Assembly: GCA_043782755.1 (NCBI GenBank)
Contig: JAYWAC010000042.1
Coordinates: 1-7,160 of the forward strand
Source: JADJYF01 sp043782755
GTDB lineage: Bacteria > Pseudomonadota > Gammaproteobacteria > Ga0077536
Direction of reading: 5' to 3'
DNA: 7,160 nt
The notes under the pieces are model-generated. The model searched no databases and was not told the origin of the DNA. It was given only the letters and a program-made list of their open reading frames with translations. A program made the position numbers and the translations under genes. Shown here piece after piece: positions 1-4,808 of this stretch (its first letter is position 1; each line of letters starts with the position of its first letter).

Positions 1-94
1 TGATCTCGAGTTCGAGGACGCCGCGCGTCTGCGCGACGAAATTGCAGCCTTGAAGCACGATGTGTTGGACATGCCCGCGATTGCTCACGGCTGA
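1..94 (+). CDS. uvrB: UvrB excinuclease subunit, C-terminal end only (partial)
   Basis: The first in-frame codon is at base 2. The 30 visible residues begin DLEFEDAARLRDEIAALK and end at a TGA (92-94). This matches the UVR motif at the C-terminus of UvrB, a helical hairpin that contacts UvrC in nucleotide excision repair. The pattern (F/Y)E.AA.LRDEI..L is shared by UvrB and UvrC, but in UvrB it lies at the extreme C-terminus, as it does here, where only 12 residues follow it. The rest of the gene lies to the left of the window. I see no strong intrinsic terminator after the stop: a small hairpin at 122-134 has no U-tract. The assignment rests on one short motif, so UvrB is likely but not proven. 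Confidence 0.8.
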   Translation, partial: DLEFEDAARLRDEIAALKHDVLDMPAIAHG

Positions 95-154
95 CGTCCG
101 CCAACAGCGCGTTAGTCACTGTCGCCTCCGGCGAACTGGCAAGGACGAAAGGTA

Positions 155-328
155 ATGCCATGGGCCCCGCTAGCGATGAGTTCCGGGCGCAGCGTAGGTG
201 TGCTTGTAAGCATAGTCGCCGATCTCTTACTTGCTCTTAAGCTACTCCTCGCCAGGCGCCGCCGATCGCCGTCGGCGACCACTAACGGGTGCGCTGCACT
301 CGCGTGTGGCTTTGCCCTGCGAGGCTAG
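155..328 (+). CDS. Speculative 57-aa small membrane-type ORF
   Basis: I do not recognise this protein. The ORF starts at ATG 155, 9 nt after a Shine-Dalgarno-like AAGGA (141-145), and ends at TAG (326-328). Residues 15-34 form one continuous hydrophobic stretch (VGVLVSIVADLLLALKLLLA) followed directly by RRRR. That is the pattern of a single transmembrane anchor with positive charges on the cytoplasmic side. Against it: it sits in a spacer, it has no known family, its leucine codons are mixed (TTA, CTT, CTA, CTC), and an open frame of this length arises easily by chance in GC-rich DNA. Treat it as a candidate only. Confidence 0.2.
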   Translation: MPWAPLAMSSGRSVGVLVSIVADLLLALKLLLARRRRSPSATTNGCAALACGFALRG

Positions 329-380
329 CGCAGCTTAGTTGAATCGGCTATCCTTCACGCCCTTTTTGCGCTGGCGTGGT

Positions 381-398
381 GCCGATCCGAGGATCGGC
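381..398. repeat. Perfect palindromic hairpin upstream of tRNA-Val
   Basis: GCCGATCC (381-388) and GGATCGGC (391-398) are perfectly complementary around a GA turn. As RNA this would be a 7-bp stem with a CGAG tetraloop. It lies 28 nt before the mature tRNA 5' end and is preceded by a second inverted repeat, CACGCC 356-361 / GGCGTG 373-378. No U-tract follows, so it is not a typical terminator. It could be a structured 5' leader of the tRNA precursor or a protein-binding palindrome. The function is unknown. Confidence 0.4.
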
Positions 399-426
399 CG
401 ATAGGCCGGCGCAAATGGCAAGCGAC

Positions 427-503
427 AGGCGCGTAGCTCAGTTGGTTAGAGCACCACCTTGACATGGTGGGGGTCGTTGGTTCGAATCCAATCGCGCCTA
501 CCA
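427..503 (+). tRNA. tRNA-Val (anticodon GAC)
   Basis: A complete cloverleaf can be folded by eye. The acceptor stem is AGGCGCG 427-433 with CGCGCCT 493-499 (7 Watson-Crick pairs). The D stem is GCTC 436-439 with GAGC 449-452. The anticodon stem is CCACC 454-458 with GGTGG 466-470, around the loop TTGACAT, giving anticodon GAC at 461-463. The variable loop is GGGTC. The T stem is GTTGG 476-480 with CCAAT 488-492 (one G-U pair), around TTCGAAT. The discriminator is A500 and CCA (501-503) is encoded. The tRNA reads GUC and GUU valine codons. A tRNA-Val just before thrS is a common arrangement in proteobacteria. No terminator separates it from thrS, so the two may share a transcript, with RNase processing releasing the tRNA. 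Confidence 0.96.
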
Positions 504-542
504 ATTCCGACCGGTAGGAGATCGTGTTACGGAGTCCTCGCG

Positions 543-581
543 TCGAGACTACGGCAGCATGACTGTCGCCAGTAGTCTTGA
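543..581 (+). promoter_or_regulatory. Upstream stem-loop of the thrS leader (operator domain 4-like)
   Basis: TCGAGACTAC (543-552) pairs with GTAGTCTTGA (572-581) to give a 10-bp stem with one G-U pair. Inside it, GGCAG (553-557) can pair with CTGTC (563-567) around the loop CATGA, leaving GCCA bulged. There is no U-tract, so it is not a terminator. Relative to the thrS ATG it spans about -107 to -69. That resembles the position of the distal stem-loop in the E. coli thrS operator, as I recall it. The pairing is seen in the sequence; the operator role is inferred. Confidence 0.5.
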
Positions 582-612
582 GCAGGTCGTGCGCCGCTGA
601 TTCCCCGCCACA

Positions 613-641
613 TTCGATGGCCGCTCGTACAGGCCACGGAG
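613..641 (+). promoter_or_regulatory. thrS translational operator: anticodon-like hairpin abutting the Shine-Dalgarno
   Basis: TGGCC (618-622) pairs with GGCCA (632-636). A G623/A631 mismatch closes a 7-nt loop, CUCGUAC (624-630). Read as an anticodon loop this gives C32, U33, anticodon CGU, A37, C38, which is a tRNA-Thr(CGU)-like loop. With A617 bulged, TTCG (613-616) can also pair with CGGA (637-640), covering most of the Shine-Dalgarno GGAG (638-641), which lies 8 nt before ATG 650. In E. coli, ThrRS represses its own translation by binding an anticodon-arm mimic next to the ribosome site; G35 and U36 are its identity bases, and both are present here. The binding itself is inferred. Confidence 0.55.
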
Positions 642-649
642 AAAGTGAT

Positions 650-2572
650 ATGCCTGCAATTACCCTTCCCGATGGCAGCCAGAAGCATTTCGATGCGCCG
701 GTAACCGTGGCCGCTGTGGCGTCTTCTATAGGCGCCGGCCTGGCCAAAGCCGCCCTCGGTGGGCGGGTCGATGGCCGCGAGGTCGATACCTCTTTCTTGA
801 TCGATCACGATTGCGTACTGTCGATCATCACACCCAAGGACGAGGCCGGCCTCGAAATCATTCGCCATAGCACGGCCCATCTGCTCGCGCAGGCGGTCAA
901 ACAACTCTATCCGAGTGCTCAGGTTACTATCGGCCCGGTGGTGGATGACGGCTTCTATTACGACTTCGCCTACCAGCGGTCCTTTACTCCGGAAGATCTG
1001 GAACGCATCGAAAAGCGCATGGAAGAACTGGCCGAGGCCGATCTCGCGGTCGAACGGCGGGTGATGACGCGCGATGACGCAGTCGATTTCTTCAAGGGAC
1101 TGGGCGAGACCTATAAGGCCGAGATCATCGCCTCGATTCCCGCAGACCAGGACATTTCTCTGTACGGGCAGGGCGATTTCGTTGATCTCTGCCGTGGTCC
1201 GCACGTTCCCAGCACCGGTCGTCTCAAGGCCTTCAAGCTGACCAAGATTGCCGGTGCCTACTGGCGCGGCGATCAGAACAACGAAGTCCTGCAGCGTATT
1301 TACGGTACTTCCTGGGCAGACAAGAAGGACCTGCAGGCGTATTTAAAGCGCATCGAGGAAGCCGAGAAGCGCGATCACCGCAAGCTCGGGCGTAGCCTCG
1401 ACCTGTTCCATTTTCAGGAAGAGGCGCCGGGCATGGTGTTCTGGCACGAGAAGGGCTGGACGCTCTATCGGCTGGTCGAGCGCTATATCCGCGACGTGTG
1501 CTATGCCGAGTATCAGGAAGTTCACACCCCGCAGGTGCTGGACCGTTCGCTGTGGGAGAAGTCCGGCCACTGGGACAAATTCCATGACATGATTTTCGCA
1601 ACCCACTCGGAAAATCGTGAGTACGCAGTCAAGCCCATGAATTGTCCGGGTCACGTGCAGATCTTCAACAATGGTCTGCGCAGCTATCGTGATCTGCCGT
1701 TCCGAATTGCCGAGTTCGGTATCGTGCATCGCAATGAGCCGTCCGGCACGCTACACGGTCTGCTGCGCGCACGACGTTTTACCCAGGACGACGGGCATAT
1801 CTTCTGCGCGGAGAGTTCACTGCAGGACGAAGTCAGCCGGCTAATCGACATGACCTATGAGGTCTATGCCGCTTTCGGCTTCAGCGATATCGAGGTCGCC
1901 TTGTCGCTGCGCCCGGCGCAGCGTGTGGGCGCCGATGAACTGTGGGACAAGGCTGAGGCGGCCCTCGAACTGGCACTGACCAACAAGGGACTCCAGTTCC
2001 GCGTGCAACCCGGAGAAGGCGCGTTCTACGGTCCGAAGATCGAATTCACGCTCAAGGATTGTCTCGGCCGCGCTTGGCAATGCGGCACCGTGCAGGTGGA
2101 TTTCTCCATGCCCGAGCGGCTGGGGGCGAAATTCGTCGGCGAAGACGGCGACCGCCACATGCCGGTTATGATCCATCGCGCCATTCTCGGTTCCATGGAG
2201 CGCTTTATCGGTATCTTGATCGAACATCACGCCGGTCGATTCCCGGCTTGGCTGGCGCCGATCCAGGCGATCGCGCTCAGTATCACCGAACATCACAGCC
2301 CCTGGGCCCAGGAGCTTGCGGAAATCCTGAAAAATCAAGGATTCCGATGCGATGCGGACTTGAGAAACGAGAAGATCGGGCTTAAAATCCGTGAGCACAC
2401 CTTGCAACGCATCCCCTACCTGCTCGTCATAGGCGAGCGCGAGATGGGCAATAGAACCGTGGCCGTGCGAGCGCAAAGCGGCGCCGATTTAGGTGAAATG
2501 TCATTAGAACAATTCACCGATCGGCTCCGCTACGAAGTTGCGCAGCGCGGCCAAAGCATTTTGGAGGATTGA
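650..2572 (+). CDS. thrS: Threonine--tRNA ligase (ThrRS)
   Basis: This cytoplasmic class II synthetase attaches threonine to tRNA-Thr and edits Ser-tRNA-Thr. The 640 residues compare with 642 in E. coli. The order is: TGS domain (about 1-62, starting MPAITLPDGS); N2 editing domain with HSTAH (H73, H77) and CRGPH (C181, H185); catalytic core with motif 2 RNEPSGTLHG (R361 onward) and motif 3 near HRAILGSMERF; and the C-terminal anticodon-binding domain (about 535-640). The zinc ligands that recognise threonine are present as C332 (MNCPGH), H383 and H509. I chose ATG 650 because MPAITLPDG is the usual N-terminus and GGAG lies 8 nt upstream. The in-frame ATGs at 578 and 617 lack such a site and would add residues unlike the family. 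Its leader carries a probable autoregulatory operator. infC follows after 3 nt. Confidence 0.97.
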   Translation: MPAITLPDGSQKHFDAPVTVAAVASSIGAGLAKAALGGRVDGREVDTSFLIDHDCVLSIITPKDEAGLEIIRHSTAHLLAQAVKQLYPSAQVTIGPVVDDGFYYDFAYQRSFTPEDLERIEKRMEELAEADLAVERRVMTRDDAVDFFKGLGETYKAEIIASIPADQDISLYGQGDFVDLCRGPHVPSTGRLKAFKLTKIAGAYWRGDQNNEVLQRIYGTSWADKKDLQAYLKRIEEAEKRDHRKLGRSLDLFHFQEEAPGMVFWHEKGWTLYRLVERYIRDVCYAEYQEVHTPQVLDRSLWEKSGHWDKFHDMIFATHSENREYAVKPMNCPGHVQIFNNGLRSYRDLPFRIAEFGIVHRNEPSGTLHGLLRARRFTQDDGHIFCAESSLQDEVSRLIDMTYEVYAAFGFSDIEVALSLRPAQRVGADELWDKAEAALELALTNKGLQFRVQPGEGAFYGPKIEFTLKDCLGRAWQCGTVQVDFSMPERLGAKFVGEDGDRHMPVMIHRAILGSMERFIGILIEHHAGRFPAWLAPIQAIALSITEHHSPWAQELAEILKNQGFRCDADLRNEKIGLKIREHTLQRIPYLLVIGEREMGNRTVAVRAQSGADLGEMSLEQFTDRLRYEVAQRGQSILED

Positions 2573-2578
2573 GGTATA
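2563..2578 (+). promoter_or_regulatory. infC ribosome binding site and AUA start codon
   Basis: GGAGG (2563-2567) lies inside the last codons of thrS and stands 8 nt before ATA (2576-2578). In the infC frame the codon at 2570-2572 is TGA, which is also the thrS stop, so the start cannot lie further upstream. Of the codons between that stop and the conserved N-terminal sequence, ATA is the only one of the AUN type used as starts by infC genes. A strong Shine-Dalgarno with a poor start codon is the arrangement IF3 uses to limit its own synthesis in E. coli, where the codon is AUU. Confidence 0.8.
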
Positions 2579-3094
2579 GCCGCCGACAAGAAGAACCGGG
2601 TCAACGGGGATATTAACTGTCCGCAAGTGCGCCTCATTGGCGCGGACGGTGAGAACCTCGGAATCGTTGCAATCGAAGCTGCGAGGCACGAAGCATTAGT
2701 TCACGAACTCGACTTGGTCGAGATCGTGCCAACTGCTGAGCCACCTGTCTGCCGCGTGATGGATTTTGGTAAGTTTTTGTTCGATCTGAGCAAGAAACGC
2801 CATGCCGCCAAGCGCAAACAGAAGCAGATCCAGGTCAAGGAAATCAAGTTCCGGCCGGGCACAGACGAGGGCGACTATCAGATCAAACTCCGAAATCTGA
2901 AGCGGTTTCTCGAAACGGGCGACAAGGTGAAGGTTACGTTGCGCTTCCGCGGCCGCGAAATGGCACACCAGGAACTGGGTGCCCAGATGCTGCAACGCGT
3001 CGAGAGCGACCTCGGACAGTTAGGAAACGTAGAGCAATTCCCGAAGCTCGAAGGGCGCCAGATGGTCATGGTCATCGCGCCGAAGCGCAGCTGA
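2576..3094 (+). CDS. infC: Translation initiation factor IF-3, non-canonical AUA start
   Basis: IF3 binds the 30S subunit, keeps the 50S subunit off and rejects wrong start codons and initiator tRNAs. From AUA 2576 the protein has 172 residues (E. coli: 180). The N-domain begins AADKKNRVNGDI, which carries the conserved N-R-x-N-G-x-I segment, and includes EPPVCRVMDFGKF (55-67). A lysine-rich linker (about 72-88) leads to the C-domain with KEIKFRP (88-94) and TLRFRGREM (121-129), which binds the 30S platform. The first conventional start in frame is GTG 2627; it would remove 17 residues including that conserved segment, so I reject it. The gene starts 3 nt after thrS and is probably translationally linked to it. 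A start codon that IF3 itself discriminates against implies autoregulation. Function is certain; the AUA start is very likely by elimination. Confidence 0.95.
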   Translation: MAADKKNRVNGDINCPQVRLIGADGENLGIVAIEAARHEALVHELDLVEIVPTAEPPVCRVMDFGKFLFDLSKKRHAAKRKQKQIQVKEIKFRPGTDEGDYQIKLRNLKRFLETGDKVKVTLRFRGREMAHQELGAQMLQRVESDLGQLGNVEQFPKLEGRQMVMVIAPKRS

Positions 3095-3114
3095 CGGGCA
3101 GTGGAGAATTGATG

Positions 3115-3312
3115 ATGCCGAAAATTAAGAGCAATCGCGGCGCGGCCAAGCGGTTTACCAAGACCGGTAGTGGCCGAATCAAGCGCCGGCAGTCGTTCAA
3201 GCGTCATATCTTGACGAAGAAGAGCCCCAAACGTAAGCGTCAGCTGCGTCACGGCACCCTGATCGCGCACGCCGACGAGGCCGCCGTACGTCAGATGTTG
3301 CCGGGGCTGTAA
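3115..3312 (+). CDS. rpmI: 50S ribosomal protein L35 (bL35)
   Basis: A 65-residue, strongly basic protein of the large subunit, the same length as in E. coli. It begins MPKIKSNRGAAKRFTKTGSG, the family signature, and continues with a Lys/Arg-rich stretch (about 20-46). Two ATGs stand in tandem at 3112 and 3115. I chose 3115 because the family starts MPKIK and the Shine-Dalgarno GGAG (3103-3106) is then 8 nt away, the same spacing as for thrS; from 3112 it would be 5 nt. The gap to infC is only about 20 nt, so the two are co-transcribed. In E. coli, L20 represses rpmI-rplT through structures around the infC-rpmI junction. I could not identify an equivalent structure here by eye. Confidence 0.96.
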   Translation: MPKIKSNRGAAKRFTKTGSGRIKRRQSFKRHILTKKSPKRKRQLRHGTLIAHADEAAVRQMLPGL

Positions 3313-3339
3313 GAAGGTAGAGCGAAGGATTTATTAGCA

Positions 3340-3699
3340 ATGGCACGAGTGAAGCGTGGTGTCCAGGCACATGCCCGGCACAAGAAAGTAATCGATCTAG
3401 CCAAGGGCTACCGCGGCCGACGCAAGAATGTCTATCGCGTCGCCAAGCAGGCAGTGATTAAGGCTGGTCAGTACGCCTACCGCGACCGCCGTCAGCGCAA
3501 GCGTCAGTTCCGCGCCCTGTGGATCGTGAGAATCAACGCTGCGGCCCGTGGCTTCGGCCTGAGCTACTCGCGCTTCATCAATGGCCTGTCGCGTGCCGGT
3601 ATCGAGGTCGACCGCAAGGTGCTGGCCGATCTCGCCGTGCATGACCTGACGGCTTTCAGCGCGCTGGCGGAACGTTCCAAAGTCGCGCTGGCCGCTTAA
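3340..3699 (+). CDS. rplT: 50S ribosomal protein L20 (bL20)
   Basis: A 119-residue 23S rRNA-binding protein needed early in 50S assembly (E. coli: 118). It begins MARVKRGVQAHARHKKVIDL. The long basic N-terminal extension includes AKGYRGRRKNVYRVAKQAV and YRDRRQRKRQFRALWI. The globular C-terminal part follows from about residue 60, with SYSRFINGLSRAGIEVDRKVL, the region that in E. coli also binds the operator mRNA. AAGGA (3325-3329) lies 10 nt before the ATG, and rpmI ends 27 nt upstream, so the two form one translation unit. A strong terminator starts 30 nt after its TAA, making this the last gene of the thrS-infC-rpmI-rplT block unless transcription reads through into pheST. Confidence 0.97.
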   Translation: MARVKRGVQAHARHKKVIDLAKGYRGRRKNVYRVAKQAVIKAGQYAYRDRRQRKRQFRALWIVRINAAARGFGLSYSRFINGLSRAGIEVDRKVLADLAVHDLTAFSALAERSKVALAA

Positions 3700-3728
3700 G
3701 TCCGGTCAGACTCGATAGCCGCTGATAC

Positions 3729-3761
3729 GGGGGAAAGGTTGAGCCTTTCCCCTTTCTTTTT
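3729..3761 (+). terminator. Intrinsic terminator or attenuator between rplT and pheS
   Basis: GGGGAAAGG (3730-3738) pairs perfectly with CCTTTCCCC (3744-3752) around the loop TTGAG, and G3729-U3753 can add a wobble pair. The U-tract TTTCTTTTT (3753-3761) follows at once. This is a textbook intrinsic terminator. It ends 20 nt before the pheS ATG, which leaves no room for a separate promoter. It must therefore either be read through or act as an attenuator of pheST, as in E. coli, where a Phe-rich leader peptide (pheM) controls it. I find no such peptide upstream. Confidence 0.9.
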
Positions 3762-3781
3762 CCAGCGTACGCAGTCTTTGC

Positions 3782-4780
3782 ATGAGCGACATCGAAGCCA
3801 TTGTGCAAGAAGCGACCGCTGCCCTCGCGGCGGCGGCCGATCTGGGTGTGCTCGACGAATTACGGGTTCGTTACCTCGGCAAGAAGGGCGCGATCACCGC
3901 GCTGCTGAAGACCTTGGGTGGTTTACCCGCCGACCAGCGTCCCGCCGCCGGTCAGGCGATCAATGATGCCAAGCAGCGTGTCTGTGATCAGTTGGACGCA
4001 CGTAAAGCGGCGCTGGGAGCGGCACATCTCGATGAGCGTTTACGCACCGAAAATATCGATGTGACCCTGCCGGGGCGTGGCACCGTCAGTGGCGGTATCC
4101 ATCCGATCAGTATTGTCATCGAGCGTATCGAAACGATCTTCCGGCACGCCGGCTTCGACGTCGCGCGCGGCCCTGAAGTCGAAGACGACTTCCACAATTT
4201 CGAAGCCCTCAACATTCCCGCCCATCATCCGGCACGGGCGATGCACGATACTTTCTATCTCACTGACGGGCGGCTGCTGCGTACCCACACCTCGCCGGTG
4301 CAGATCCGCGTCATGGAACGCCAGCCGCCGCCGCTGCGCATCATTGCGCCCGGCCGCGTTTATCGGTGCGATTACGATCAGACCCATTCGCCAATGTTTC
4401 ATCAGGTCGAAGGGCTGTGCATCGACAAGGGCGTGACGATGGCCGATCTTAAGGGCACGCTCGACGTGTTCCTGAAGACCTTCTTCGATCGCGACGATCT
4501 CAAGATTCGCTATCGGCCATCCTATTTCCCGTTCACCGAGCCATCCATGGAGGTCGACATCAAGCTCGAATCCAAACACGGTATCGGCAACTGGCTGGAA
4601 GTGATGGGTTGCGGCATGGTCCATCCGGCCGTGTTGGAAAAAGTCGCTGTTGATACCGAAAGCTACACTGGCTTCGCTTTCGGGCTTGGCGTCGAACGCC
4701 TGGCGATGCTGCGTCACGGCATCTCGGACCTGCGCTTGTTTTTCGAAAACGATATCCAGTTCCTGCGGCAGTTCGCCTGA
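3782..4780 (+). CDS. pheS: Phenylalanine--tRNA ligase alpha subunit
   Basis: This is the catalytic subunit of the (alpha-beta)2 class II synthetase that charges tRNA-Phe in the cytoplasm. The 332 residues compare with 327 in E. coli. A helical N-terminal arm (about 1-90, with LRVRYLGKKGAIT) contacts tRNA. Motif 1 is at about 107-134 (HPISIVIERIE...GPEVE). Motif 2 is APGRVYRCDYDQTHSPMFHQ (189-208); E. coli has N where C196 stands. The Phe-pocket segment is YFPFTEPS (248-255) and motif 3 is GFAFGLGVERLAML (297-310). A299 corresponds to E. coli A294, the small residue that sets amino acid specificity. ATG 3782 fits the family N-terminus, but no Shine-Dalgarno is visible and the U-tract of the terminator ends only 20 nt upstream. 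pheT follows after 28 nt. Confidence 0.97.
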   Translation: MSDIEAIVQEATAALAAAADLGVLDELRVRYLGKKGAITALLKTLGGLPADQRPAAGQAINDAKQRVCDQLDARKAALGAAHLDERLRTENIDVTLPGRGTVSGGIHPISIVIERIETIFRHAGFDVARGPEVEDDFHNFEALNIPAHHPARAMHDTFYLTDGRLLRTHTSPVQIRVMERQPPPLRIIAPGRVYRCDYDQTHSPMFHQVEGLCIDKGVTMADLKGTLDVFLKTFFDRDDLKIRYRPSYFPFTEPSMEVDIKLESKHGIGNWLEVMGCGMVHPAVLEKVAVDTESYTGFAFGLGVERLAMLRHGISDLRLFFENDIQFLRQFA

Positions 4781-4808
4781 CCGCAGCGTCGATGCAGAGC
4801 GCGTTTCA

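Larger units (their letters stand above)
95..426. other. Gene-poor spacer between uvrB and tRNA-Val
   Basis: These 332 bases hold no gene that I recognise. They contain several short inverted repeats: 122-126/130-134, 260-265/272-277, 317-321/329-333, 356-361/373-378 and a perfect 381-388/391-398. They also contain one weak small ORF, listed separately. The promoter of the tRNA-thrS unit should lie here, but I could not find a convincing -35/-10 pair. The nearest candidates, such as TTGAAT at 339 and TATCCT at 349, are not correctly spaced relative to each other. Confidence 0.6.

Noticed and set aside
427..540. tRNA gene as an integration site
   Set aside because: No integrase and no repeat of the tRNA 3' end; a core operon follows directly.
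559..600. Short ORF MTVASSLEQVVRR in the thrS leader as an attenuation peptide
   Set aside because: It has only one Thr and no Shine-Dalgarno, and no terminator hairpin with a U-tract follows.
578..649. Longer ThrRS starting at ATG 578 or 617
   Set aside because: The extra residues are unlike the family, no ribosome site precedes them, and the region folds as leader RNA. ATG 650 has GGAG at the right distance.
504..649. T-box riboswitch upstream of thrS
   Set aside because: No T-box consensus, no terminator/antiterminator pair, and the genes are proteobacterial, where synthetases are not usually under T-box control.
355..747. Minus-strand ORF containing GFEPTTPTMSRW...SNQLSYAP
   Set aside because: This is the well-known false peptide from reading a tRNA gene on its opposite strand; it overlaps tRNA-Val 427-503 and the thrS start.
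1841..2476. Long minus-strand ORF (211 codons) inside thrS
   Set aside because: A mirror of the GC-rich codons of a conserved gene on the other strand; the product resembles no family I know.
2627..3094. IF3 starting at GTG 2627
   Set aside because: It would remove the conserved NRVNGDI segment and has no Shine-Dalgarno; AUA 2576 has GGAGG 8 nt upstream.
3739..3966. TTG-started frame with Phe-Phe-Phe, looking like a pheST leader peptide
   Set aside because: The Phe codons are the U-tract of the terminator itself, the frame runs on into pheS out of register, and there is no ribosome site. It cannot control the hairpin it starts within.
4040..4717. Long minus-strand ORF (225 codons) inside pheS
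   Set aside because: The same mirror effect; pheS on the + strand is complete and conserved.
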